A DNA stretch of 64,000 nucleotides, from contig OZ242051.1 in assembly GCA_965205255.1 (NCBI GenBank), positions 248,001-312,000 of the forward strand. Reading direction: 5' to 3'. Made by a program: the position numbers and the translations under genes. This stretch comes from G965205255 sp965205255 (GTDB lineage: Bacteria; Pseudomonadota; Gammaproteobacteria; Pseudomonadales; Endozoicomonadaceae). Positions 34,329-42,537 of the stretch are shown piece after piece (the stretch's first letter is position 1; every line of letters starts with the position of its first letter). The notes under the pieces are model-generated. The model had not been told where the DNA came from. It saw only the letters and a program-made list of their open reading frames with translations, and made no database searches.

Positions 34329-35618
34329 ATGACGATCACCAAAAACCCTCTTACACTAGTAATCATACTGGCTTTAAGCACCATGGTTCATGTACAAGTG
34401 GATAGTTTAGTCATTCCAACCTCAACCATCTTTCCTTTGCCGAGCTATGATAACCAGCCCATTACACCTGAGACTTGGGAAGAGGTAGACTTTGTTTATT
34501 ATGACGATTTTCCTTATAAGAATTCGTATTCAGATAAAACTATTCCAGGATGCAAGAAAGACAATAATACCCATGGAGTAACCGTACTGCACTGCATAGA
34601 GCAAATGAATCTGCTTCGCCCCAAAACCATGGCTAGGCAGTGGTTGAAGGAACAACAGAAACAAGGCCAAGTCTCGATAACAATTAGAGAGTTTGGGGTT
34701 AACAATGTACATGGATATATTACCGCTATTAAACCCACTACAATAAATACCACTCACCTTGATATTAACCGGCGTAATCAAAGCCCCGTCATCTCCTTAT
34801 TTGTGCGACATGTACTAAAAGTAAGAACCTATCAGTTCAAAGATTTTATAACCGAAAAAATCAGCAGTATCTCGGCAACCCCTGATCATAGGTTTTATGT
34901 AGAAAATTACAAAGCTTTTCTCCCTATACAGGATTTGTCACCCAAAGATAACTTAATCAGTGCCACCGGTCATCTGATTCACTTGCTCTGTAAAGGTAAC
35001 AGAAACAGTCACTGCGGAGTGAGTCATGGGGTGAAGGGAGTCCCTGTAGAGGTGTATAATCTGGAGATATATCAAAGGCACAGATATTTTGTGGGAAAAG
35101 GACAGATCCTGGTGCATAACATATGTCACACATGCAAAGTATGCGGAAAAAGCTTTAATAAATTAACAGACTTCAGTAACCATACCCGTATACATGCTGA
35201 AGAAAAACCCTACGTATGCACTTTTGCAGAATGCCGTTTCAAGACAGCCCGAAAATTCAATCTAAAGATCCATATGCGCACGCATACTGGAGAAAAGCCC
35301 TTCAAATGTAAAACCTGTGGCATCACTTTTACTGCGAGAAGCGGCTTAAAAAAACATCTGGAAAGAACACTGCATGCAGACTATTTTATGCTAAAAACTG
35401 GTTTTACTCCAGAAGCACTGCCATTAATACCTCAGCCTAATCCTTTAGATACAGTGCCTCTTATACAATTACAACCACCTGCATCACAGGCAGAGGCTTT
35501 TGGCGTTATTCCTAGTAACTCAGCATTTAGCTCTGGGGTATCGAGCAACGAAGAGGTGAAATTTGAGCTTCCAGACGACATTGTTAGCATGGTTCTCGAG
35601 CAAGCGAGCAACAAATAG
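34329..35618 (+). CDS. Secreted Hint-domain protein with three C2H2 zinc fingers, copy 1
   Basis: Protein of 429 residues. A signal peptide is visible (K5, then hydrophobic 8-20, probable cut near 25). Residues about 70-264 look like a Hint (hedgehog/intein or pretoxin-Hint) autoprocessing domain: candidate nucleophile C75 (IPGC), block-B-like TPDH at 184-187, VEVYNLEIYQRHRYFVG, and a terminal LVHN (H263-N264) followed by I-C. Finger 1 is C269-C272-H285-H289. Finger 2 is C297-x4-C302-H315-H319. Finger 3, after a perfect TGEKP linker, is C327-C330-H343-x5-H349. A Pro-rich tail ends in an acidic/hydrophobic helix (about 405-429). An in-frame TAA four codons upstream fixes the start region; there is no clear Shine-Dalgarno. 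Secretion, Hint cleavage and DNA binding are inferred from motifs. The architecture resembles polymorphic-toxin proteins, with fingers in place of the toxin. Confidence 0.85.
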   Translation: MTITKNPLTLVIILALSTMVHVQVDSLVIPTSTIFPLPSYDNQPITPETWEEVDFVYYDDFPYKNSYSDKTIPGCKKDNNTHGVTVLHCIEQMNLLRPKTMARQWLKEQQKQGQVSITIREFGVNNVHGYITAIKPTTINTTHLDINRRNQSPVISLFVRHVLKVRTYQFKDFITEKISSISATPDHRFYVENYKAFLPIQDLSPKDNLISATGHLIHLLCKGNRNSHCGVSHGVKGVPVEVYNLEIYQRHRYFVGKGQILVHNICHTCKVCGKSFNKLTDFSNHTRIHAEEKPYVCTFAECRFKTARKFNLKIHMRTHTGEKPFKCKTCGITFTARSGLKKHLERTLHADYFMLKTGFTPEALPLIPQPNPLDTVPLIQLQPPASQAEAFGVIPSNSAFSSGVSSNEEVKFELPDDIVSMVLEQASNK

Positions 35619-35621
35619 AAT

Positions 35622-35763
35622 GGCACCATCAACTTATCAGGATGTTTGTTGTCATAGTTAGTTCACCTAGCAATAAACAAGACCTACCATGCTCACTCGC
35701 TTTGTGTATAGAAAAAGCAGGATGTGATTTCCCAGCATTAGAGAGAATAAGTTGACGGTGTCC
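35622..35763 (+). mobile_element. MITE-like deletion derivative of the IS6-like element, copy 1
   Basis: 142 bp bounded by GGCACCATCAACTTAT and its inverted partner ATAAGTTGACGGTGTCC. The left part matches the upstream end of the 13763-14615 element up to its start codon (ATGCTCACTC). The right part matches its 3' end (AGCAGGATGTGATTTC). The transposase body is deleted. It begins 3 bp after the stop codon of zinc-finger copy 1. A second, inverted IS6 end follows at 35764-35817. Confidence 0.75.
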
Positions 35764-35975
35764 TTTTATTAGGTGAGTTAACTATGATAATCAATATTCA
35801 GATTAGTTGACGATGCCCCGTCAACTAATTTCTGTTACAGACAGAGTATTGCAGGTGAAGTGCCTCTGGTGCAAAGCCAGTTCCTTTTCTAAGATAGAAG
35901 ATGCTGGAACAAACTTACCTCGAACAATTTTTTTCAACAGTGCCATTAAATGGCATAAAAAATAAGCAACTCCCT

Positions 35976-37268
35976 ATGACGATCACAAAAAACTCTCTGA
36001 CACTAGTAATCATACTGGCTTTAAGCACCATGGTTCATGTACATGCGGATAGTTTAGTCATTCCTGCCTCAGCCATCGTTCCTTTGCCGATCTATGATAA
36101 CCAGCCCATTACACCTAAAACTTGGGAAGAGGTAGACTTTGTTTATTATGACGATTTTCCTTATAAGAATTCGTATTCAGATAAAACTATTCCAGGATGC
36201 AAGAAAGACAATAATACCCATGGAGTAACCGTACTGCACTGCATAGAGCAAATGAATCTGCTTCGCCCCAAAACCATGGCCAGGCAGTGGCTGAAGGAAC
36301 AACAGAAACAAGGCCAAGTCTCGATAACAATTAGAGAGTTGGGGGTTAACAATGTACATGGATATATTACCGCTATTAAACCCACTACAGTAAATACCAC
36401 TCACCTTGATATTAACCGGCGTAATCAAAGCCCCGTCATCTCCTTATTTGTGCAACATGTACTAAAAGTAAGAACCTATCAGTTCAAAGATTTTATAACC
36501 GAAAAAATCAGCAGTATCTCGGCAACCCCTGATCATAGGTTTTATGTAGAAAATTACAAAGCTTTTCTCCCTATACAGGATTTGTCACCCAAAGATAACT
36601 TAATCAGTGCCACCGGTCATCTGATTCACTTGCTCTGTAAAGGTAACAGAAACAGTCACTGCGGAGTGAGTCATGGGGTGAAGGGAGTCCCTGTAGAGGT
36701 GTATAATCTGGAGATATATCAAAGGCACAGATATTTTGTAGGAAAAGGACAGATCCTAGTGCATAACACATGTCACACATGCAAATTATGCGAGAAAAGT
36801 TTTAAGACCTCATCACAATTAAATAGGCATATCCGTGTACATACTAGAGAAAAACCCTACGCATGCGATTTTTTAGAATGCAATTTCAAGACAGCCCGAA
36901 GAGCCTATCTAGTGAACCATAAGCGCACGCATAATAAAGAAAAACCCTTCAAATGCGACACCTGTGAAAAAGCTTTTTATTGGAAAAGCAGCTTAACAAA
37001 ACATTTGAAAAGTAAAATTAATAAAGGTGGCTGTATTATGCCAAAGACTGGTTTTACTCCAGAAGCACGGCCATTAATACCTCAGCCGAATCCTTTAGAT
37101 ACAGTGCCTCTTATACAATTACAACCACCTGCATCACAGGCAGAGGCTTTTGGCGTTATTCCTAGTAACTCAGCATTTAGCTCTGGGGTATCGAGCAACG
37201 AAGAGGTGAAATTTGAGCTTCCAGACGACATTGTTAGCATGGTTCTCGAGCAAGCGAGCAACAAATAG
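35976..37268 (+). CDS. Secreted Hint-domain protein with C2H2 zinc fingers, copy 2
   Basis: 430 residues from the ATG equivalent to copy 1. A longer frame from 35901 exists only because TAA became CAA in the leader, so I keep the shared start. The signal peptide ends VHVHA-DS, a good cleavage site. The N-terminal and Hint parts are nearly identical to copy 1 (TPDH, LVHN-TC). The fingers are a different type: finger 1 helix TSSQLNR, finger 2 helix RRAYLVN. Finger 3 is C-x2-C-x12-H followed by nine residues and Cys instead of His (KHLKSKINKGGC). The last finger may therefore bind zinc as CCHC or be weak. The C-terminal tail equals that of copies 1 and 3. Confidence 0.85.
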   Translation: MTITKNSLTLVIILALSTMVHVHADSLVIPASAIVPLPIYDNQPITPKTWEEVDFVYYDDFPYKNSYSDKTIPGCKKDNNTHGVTVLHCIEQMNLLRPKTMARQWLKEQQKQGQVSITIRELGVNNVHGYITAIKPTTVNTTHLDINRRNQSPVISLFVQHVLKVRTYQFKDFITEKISSISATPDHRFYVENYKAFLPIQDLSPKDNLISATGHLIHLLCKGNRNSHCGVSHGVKGVPVEVYNLEIYQRHRYFVGKGQILVHNTCHTCKLCEKSFKTSSQLNRHIRVHTREKPYACDFLECNFKTARRAYLVNHKRTHNKEKPFKCDTCEKAFYWKSSLTKHLKSKINKGGCIMPKTGFTPEARPLIPQPNPLDTVPLIQLQPPASQAEAFGVIPSNSAFSSGVSSNEEVKFELPDDIVSMVLEQASNK

Positions 37269-37271
37269 AAT

Positions 37272-37413
37272 GGCACCATCAACTTATCAGGATGTTTGTT
37301 GTCATAGTTAGTTCACCTAGCAATAAACAAGACCTACCATGCTCACTCGCTTTGTGTATAGAAAAAGCAGGATGTGATTTCCCAGCATTAGAGAGAATAA
37401 GTTGACGGTGTCC
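37272..37413 (+). mobile_element. MITE-like deletion derivative of the IS6-like element, copy 2
   Basis: Same 142-bp sequence and position as the copy at 35622, 3 bp after the stop of zinc-finger copy 2. It was duplicated together with the gene rather than inserted independently. The inverted IS6 end follows to about 37467. Confidence 0.75.
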
Positions 37414-37625
37414 TTTTATTAGGTGAGTTAACTATGATAATCAATATTCAGATTAGTTGACGATGCCCCGTCAACTAATTTCTGTTACAGACAGAGTATT
37501 GCAGGTGAAGTGCCTCTGGTGCAAAGCCAGTTCCTTTTCTAAGATAGAAGATGCTGGAACAAACTTACCTCGAACAATTTTTTTCAACAGTGCCATTAAA
37601 TGGCATAAAAAATAAGCAACTCCCT

Positions 37626-38915
37626 ATGACGATCACAAAAAACTCTCTGACACTAGTAATCATACTGGCTTTAAGCACCATGGTTCATGTACATGCGGAT
37701 AGTTTAGTCATTCCTGCCTCAGCCATCGTTCCTTTGCCGATCTATGATAACCAGCCCATTACACCTAAAACTTGGGAAGAGGTAGACTTTGTTTATTATG
37801 ATGATTTTCCTTATAAGAATTCGTATTCAGATAAAACTATTCCAGGATGCAAGAAAGACAATAATAACCATGGAGTAACCGTACTGCACTGCATAGAGCA
37901 AATGAATCTGCTTCGCCCCAAAACCATGGCCAGGCAGTGGCTGAAGGAACAACAGAAACAAGGCCGAGTCTCGGTAACAATTAAAGAGTTTGGGGTTAAC
38001 AATGTACATGGGTATATTACTGCTATTAAACCCACTACAGTGAATACCACCCACCTTGATATTAACCGGTGTCATCAAAGACCCGTCATCTCCTTATTTG
38101 TGCGACATGTACTAAAAGTAAGAACCTATCAGTTCAAAGATTTCATAACGGAAAAGATCAGCAGTATCTCGGCAACCCCTGAACATAGGTTTTATGTGAA
38201 AAATTACAATGCTTTTGTCCCTATACAGGATTTGTCACCCAAAGATAACTTAATCAGTGCCACCGGTCATCTGATTCACCTGCTCTGTAAAGGTAACAGA
38301 AACAGCCACTGCGGGGTGAGTTATGGGGTGAAGGGAGTCCCTGTAGAGGTGTATAATCTGGAGATATATCAAAGGCACAGATATTTTGTAGGAAAAGGAC
38401 AGATCCTAGTGCATAACATATGTCATACATGCAAAATATGCGGGAAAAGTTTTAATGAATCAAAAACATTAAGGGTCCATAGTCGTCTGCATCCTAAAGA
38501 AAAAACCTTCGCATGCAATTTTTCAACATGCCATTTCAAGACAGCCCGAAAATTCAATCTAAAGATGCATATGCGCACGCATACTGGAGAAAGACCCTAC
38601 AAATGCGACACCTGTGGCTTGACTTTTACTGTGAAAAGCGGCTTAAAACAACATTTGGAAAGAAAACAGCATGAAAACTATACCATGCCAAAGACTAGTT
38701 TTACTCCAGAAGCACGGCCATTAATACCTCAGCCGAATCCTTTAGATACAGTGCCTCTTATACAATTACAACCACCTGCATCACAGGCAGAGGCTTTTGG
38801 CGTTATTCCTAGTAACTCAGCATTTAGCTCTGGGGTATCGAGCAACGAAGAGGTGAAATTTGAGCTTCCAGACGACATTGTTAGCATGGTTCTCGAGCAA
38901 GCGAGCAACAAATAG
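37626..38915 (+). CDS. Secreted Hint-domain protein with three C2H2 zinc fingers, copy 3
   Basis: 429 residues. The N-terminal block matches copy 2 (VHADS, PASAIVPLPIY), but the finger region is related to copy 1: finger 2 helix RKFNLKM, finger 3 TVKSGLKQH with H-x5-H, and linker TGERP. Finger 1 is unlike all others (NESKTLRV before the His pair). Hint residues are kept (IPGC, TPEH, LVHN-IC). More scattered substitutions than copies 1, 2 and 4 (VSVTIKEF, INRCHQRP) suggest an older or divergent lineage. The TAA found in the copy 1 leader is absent, but I use the common ATG. Confidence 0.85.
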   Translation: MTITKNSLTLVIILALSTMVHVHADSLVIPASAIVPLPIYDNQPITPKTWEEVDFVYYDDFPYKNSYSDKTIPGCKKDNNNHGVTVLHCIEQMNLLRPKTMARQWLKEQQKQGRVSVTIKEFGVNNVHGYITAIKPTTVNTTHLDINRCHQRPVISLFVRHVLKVRTYQFKDFITEKISSISATPEHRFYVKNYNAFVPIQDLSPKDNLISATGHLIHLLCKGNRNSHCGVSYGVKGVPVEVYNLEIYQRHRYFVGKGQILVHNICHTCKICGKSFNESKTLRVHSRLHPKEKTFACNFSTCHFKTARKFNLKMHMRTHTGERPYKCDTCGLTFTVKSGLKQHLERKQHENYTMPKTSFTPEARPLIPQPNPLDTVPLIQLQPPASQAEAFGVIPSNSAFSSGVSSNEEVKFELPDDIVSMVLEQASNK

Positions 38916-38918
38916 AAT

Positions 38919-39060
38919 GGCACCATCAACTTATCAGGATGTTTGTTGTCATAGTTAGTTCACCTAGCAATAAACAAGACCTACCATGCTCACTCGCTTT
39001 GTGTATAGAAAAAGCAGGGTGTGATTTCCCAGCATTAGAGAGAATAAGTTGACGGTGTCC
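38919..39060 (+). mobile_element. MITE-like deletion derivative of the IS6-like element, copy 3
   Basis: Same 142-bp element 3 bp after the stop of zinc-finger copy 3, followed by the inverted IS6 end to about 39114. One base differs in the middle (CAGGGTG for CAGGATG). Confidence 0.75.
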
Positions 39061-39154
39061 TTTTATTAGGTGAGTTAACTATGATAATCAATATTCAGAT
39101 TAGTTGACGATGCCCCGTCAACTAATTTCTGTTACAGACAGAGTATTGCAGGTG

Positions 39155-40568
39155 AAGTGCCTCTGGTGCAAAGCCAGTTCCTTTTCTAAGATAAAAGGTA
39201 CTGGAACAAACTTACCTCGAACAATTTTTTGCAACAGTGCCATTAAATGGCATAAAAAATAAGTAACTCCCTATGACGATCACCAAAAATCCACTGACAC
39301 TAGTAATCATACTGGCTTTAAGCACCATGGTTCATGTACAAGTGGATAGTTTAGTCATTCCAACCTCAACCATCTTTCCTTTGCCGAGCTATGATAACCA
39401 GCCCATTACACCTGAGACTTGGGAAGAGGTAGACTTTGTTTATTATGATGATTTTCCTTATAAGAATTCGTATTCAGATAAAACTATTCCAGGATGCAAG
39501 AAAGACAATAATACCCATGGAGTAACCGTACTGCACTGCATAGAGCAAATGAATCTGCTTCGCCCCAAAACCATAGCTAGGCAGTGGTTGAAGGAACAAC
39601 AGAAACAAGGCCAAGTCTCGATAACAATTAGAGAGTTTGGGGTTAACAATGTACATGGATATATTACCGCTATTAAACCCACTACAGTAAATACCACTCA
39701 CCTTGATATTAACCGGCGTAATCAAAGCCCCGTCATCTCCTTATTTGTGCGACATGTACTAAAAGTAAGAACCTATCAGTTCAAAGATTTTATAACGGAA
39801 AAAATCAGCAGTATCTCAGCAACCCCTGGTCATAGGTTTTATGTAGAAAATTACAATGCTTTTGTCCCTGTACAGGATTTGTCACCCAAAGATAACTTAA
39901 TCAGTACCACCGGCCATTTGATTCACCTGCTCTGTAAAGGTAATAGAAACAGTCACTGCGGGGTGAGTTATGGGGTGAAGGGAGTCCCTGTAGAGGTGTA
40001 TAATCTGGAGATATATCAAAGGCACAGATATTTTGTAGGAAAAGGACAGATCCTGGTGCATAACACATGTCACACATGCAAATTATGCGAGAAAAGTTTT
40101 AAGTCCTCATCAGAATTAAATAGGCATATCCGTGTACATACTAGAGAAAAACCCTACGCATGCGATTTTTCAGAATGCAATTTCAAGACAGCCCGAAGAG
40201 CCTAGCTAGTGAACCATAAGCGCACGCATAATAAAGAAAAACCCTTCAAATGCAACACCTGTGAAAAAGCTTTTTATTGGAAAAGCAGCTTAACAAAACA
40301 TTTGAAAAGTAAAATTAATAAAGGTGGCTGTATTATGCCAAAGACTGGTTTTACTCCAGAAGCACTGCCATTAATACCTCAGCCTAATCCTTTAGATACA
40401 GTGCCTCTTATACAATTACAACCACCTGTATCACATGCAGAGTCTTTTGGCGTCACTCCTGATAACTCAGCATTGAGCTCTGGGGTGTGGAGCAACAAAC
40501 AGTTGACATTTGAGCTTTCAGAAGACATTTGGGACTTTGTTCTCGAGCAAGTTAGCGATAAATAGAAT
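39155..40568 (+). repeat. Tandem repeat unit 4 (terminal) of the Hint/zinc-finger array
   Basis: Last unit. Leader and gene are present, but the downstream MITE block of the other units is absent; the sequence diverges right after the stop at 40565. Confidence 0.85.
39273..40565 (+). pseudogene. Hint/zinc-finger protein, copy 4, interrupted by a nonsense codon
   Basis: The reading frame matches copy 2 except that TAT (Tyr 311) is TAG at 40203-40205. This stops translation inside finger 2 after 310 residues. The same frame then reopens to 40565 with finger 3 and the tail. The truncated product would still have the signal peptide, the complete Hint domain (TPGH, LVHN-TC) and finger 1. The N-terminal block is of copy 1 type (VQVDS, PTSTIF) while the fingers are of copy 2 type. 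The tail is divergent (SNKQLTFELSEDIWDFVLEQVSDK). It may be a true pseudogene or a source for recombination. Confidence 0.8.
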
Positions 40569-40669
40569 ATCTGACAGTGGACATCCGTAGACCCTACGGA
40601 CTGCAATTGTTTGAAATGATTTACGCTTTTCAAAAAACACCTGCGAATTATCAGCTCATGGTTTAATAG

Positions 40670-40765
40670 AGTCGAACAATTGATACAGTTAACTTTTTCT
40701 CTCTAACGTCAGGAAATCACATCCTGCTTTTGGCTGTATAGAGAGAATAAGTTGATTTTGTATCA
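40670..40765. repeat. Rearranged IS6-like terminal fragments
   Basis: GTTAACTTTTTCTCTCTAAC and GGAAATCACATCCTGCTTTT are inverted forms of the 3' part of the IS6-like/MITE sequence. They are followed by GAGAGAATAAGTTGATTTT in the forward sense, so the segment is palindromic. It lies between the array and the 40774 gene. No gene is visible in 40566-40773. Confidence 0.5.
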
Positions 40766-40773
40766 TATGCATC

Positions 40774-41316
40774 TCAGCAGTGACTTATATGATCTGTCTT
40801 CATTTCCTCTATTATGCTCTGACATGAAACCTGATTTGAATACTGCGGGGAGTAGTGATAAAACTTGCCAAAAGCTTGACACTTTTCGTTTGTCAGAATC
40901 AGATCGGTTGAGCTAACGCCAAAGTATGTTATCCCTGCCACATAACCCGATCTTCCTCCGGTATTCGTCAAAAACCTTATAGCGCTGGAATGTTTCTTCC
41001 ATACCAGCCCGGTTAAAACGGGCTCGCAGCCTGACATCGTACCACCATCACATTTGAGGTTCCCCGTTCTATTTCCAATACCATCATATTTACAATGAAA
41101 GTGAAGCATATGAGAAGACCATGGTGTAAGGTGATAAGTTTTATCAACAGCACAAGAAAAACTGTTGACGTCCCCAGATGTTCTTTTACTATATATACAG
41201 TCTGGCAGATATATTTGGTAAGCTGCCTGAGACAGGAGAGGAAATAATATAAGAGATATAATACTTAATTTAAAAAAGGTTTTTTTTATAATAAAAAGAT
41301 TTCTAATAATCTGCAC
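40774..41316 (-). CDS. Small secreted Cys-rich protein of unknown function
   Basis: 180 residues from a GTG start with AGGT eight bases upstream. The N-terminus has basic residues (R5, K11, K12), a hydrophobic core (LSIISLILFPLL) and SQAA, a good signal-peptidase I site near residue 32. The mature part has eight cysteines, an even number fitting disulfides in the periplasm or outside. It is rich in Tyr, Ser, His and Gly. I do not recognise a family. It lies next to the secreted zinc-finger array but on the opposite strand, with IS debris on both sides. Its own leader is AT-rich. Confidence 0.7.
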   Translation of the reverse strand: MQIIRNLFIIKKTFFKLSIISLILFPLLSQAAYQIYLPDCIYSKRTSGDVNSFSCAVDKTYHLTPWSSHMLHFHCKYDGIGNRTGNLKCDGGTMSGCEPVLTGLVWKKHSSAIRFLTNTGGRSGYVAGITYFGVSSTDLILTNEKCQAFGKFYHYSPQYSNQVSCQSIIEEMKTDHISHC

Positions 41317-42000
41317 TGTAAACTACCTGATTTTATAATATACTTATCATAATAAGTCATAACGTAGAATTGTCATTAAGTAGATAAACGCAGGGTATGC
41401 ACTTTAAATAAGCATTCGTTATTTTTATATAATTGATGTTGCGCAAAGGAACTATGTATTGTGCGATGATTGATATCTACAATATTCCGACTGAACAGAC
41501 AAATTCTTAATTTATACAGTGATTATCTCATCAGCTCCTTTGGTCAAGTCACAGCAACGGAACTTTCTTCCTTGCTGGAGGAAGCCGTTAGCCATTATAT
41601 AATCAGCCATTTCCTGGCGTCAGACAGAATAAGTTGACGGTGCCATAAAACCTGTTAAATCAAAATCTGTCCGGTTAACTTTTGGTTACGGGTCAAACAA
41701 ATCCAGATAGCAGGTAAAATTGTCATTCTCTTTGACTAAGGGAGATATTATACTAAATAAAAAGCATCATGCGACGAACTAACTCTGTACCCAAAGACTG
41801 TAACATAAGCTGATTTTTACCTCTGTCTGACTTAATCGATAAGGTAATGACCAAATAAATCAAACAGTTGTCTATTATCCTCAAGAAATGTACACTTTTA
41901 CTTTCTTATGAAAAAAAAGTTTTTTATCATAATCGCATTTAATTGCATAACATTGGCATATACTTCGCCGATGTCTGTATAGTTTTTTCGGAGTGTGCAC
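41317..42000. other. Intergenic region with transposase debris, upstream of cvpA
   Basis: No intact gene. It holds a transposase N-terminal remnant (41470-41626) that ends at a solitary IS6-like end (about 41627-41644). The rest is AT-rich. The cvpA Shine-Dalgarno (GGAG, 41990-41993) lies at the right end. Confidence 0.6.
41470..41626 (+). pseudogene. N-terminal transposase remnant, truncated by an IS6-like end
   Basis: From 41470 the plus strand reads ISTIFRLNRQILNLYSDYL, then ISSFGQVTATELSSLLEEAV and SHYIISHFLASD. This is characteristic of the beginning of an IS4/IS701-type transposase. The frame then runs into AGAATAAGTTGACGGTGCC, the IS6-like terminal repeat. Nothing of the catalytic core remains. 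Confidence 0.6.
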
Positions 42001-42537
42001 GTGGAACAGATGAACTGGACTTGGATAGACTGGTTGCTTATTGCATTTATCCTGATATCTGGCGTGATAAGTTTGTGGCGAGGCTTTATCAAAGAATGCT
42101 TGTCTGTAGTTATTTGGCTTCTCAGCATTGTTATTGCTTGGTTATATGCTGACAGTCTTGCTTTTACACTGGATGGAGTGATCGACTCTTACGCTGCCCG
42201 TTTTGCAATTTCTGCGGTAGCCTTATCTGTTGGTGTGCTCTTAACAGGTGCTATTATCCAAATGATTCTTGGTAAACTGATATCATTTACAGGCTTTTCC
42301 AGCACTGATCGCCTCATAGGCGTTATTTTTGGCTTATGTCGTGGCATTATGATTATTACGATCATTGTTGGTGTTTTAGAACATCTTCCTATTCATAGAA
42401 CCTCTTGGTGGCAAAGATCGGTACTTATGCCCAAATTCGAATATCTGGCTGTATGGTCAAAGGGTGTCGTGACAGATAAAATTCAACCCCTGATAAGCCA
42501 TGGTACAAACAAACAACCAGTTAGCGAGATCAGATAA
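42001..42537 (+). CDS. cvpA: CvpA family inner-membrane protein
   Basis: About 178 residues from GTG 42001, which has GGAG seven bases upstream; ATG 42010 is the alternative and better resembles family N-termini (MNWTWIDWLLIAF). It has four hydrophobic segments and the conserved W-R-G-F-I-K-E and D-R-L-I-G-V-I-F-G-L-C-R-G motifs of CvpA (colicin V production/envelope homeostasis). In many gammaproteobacteria cvpA precedes purF. Here no purF follows, and the next gene is rsfS after a 440-bp gap. Confidence 0.88.
   Translation: MEQMNWTWIDWLLIAFILISGVISLWRGFIKECLSVVIWLLSIVIAWLYADSLAFTLDGVIDSYAARFAISAVALSVGVLLTGAIIQMILGKLISFTGFSSTDRLIGVIFGLCRGIMIITIIVGVLEHLPIHRTSWWQRSVLMPKFEYLAVWSKGVVTDKIQPLISHGTNKQPVSEIR

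Larger units (their letters stand above)
34211..35857 (+). repeat. Tandem repeat unit 1 of the Hint/zinc-finger array
   Basis: A unit of 1647 bp beginning AAGTGCCTCTGG. It holds the leader hairpin, one Hint/zinc-finger gene and IS6-derived sequence. Further units start at 35858 (1650 bp), 37508 (1647 bp) and 39155 (last, not followed by the IS block). Unit identity is very high outside the finger-coding part. Confidence 0.9.
35858..37507 (+). repeat. Tandem repeat unit 2 of the Hint/zinc-finger array
   Basis: 1650-bp unit with the same organisation as unit 1. The start marker AAGTGCCTCTGG recurs, and the IS6-derived block follows the gene. Confidence 0.9.
37508..39154 (+). repeat. Tandem repeat unit 3 of the Hint/zinc-finger array
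   Basis: 1647-bp unit, organised like units 1 and 2. Confidence 0.9.

Noticed and set aside
35901..35975. Longer N-terminus for zinc-finger copies 2 and 3 (starting MLEQTYLEQ)
   Set aside because: The frame is closed by TAA in copies 1 and 4, and the extension would bury the signal peptide; the common ATG is better.
40209..40565. Separate 118-codon gene at the array end
   Set aside because: It is the continuation of copy 4 after its nonsense codon, not an independent gene.
34211..40568. CRISPR array or phage tail-fibre cassette system as explanation of the tandem repeats
   Set aside because: Units are 1.65 kb with complete genes; there are no short spaced repeats and no phage or recombinase genes.
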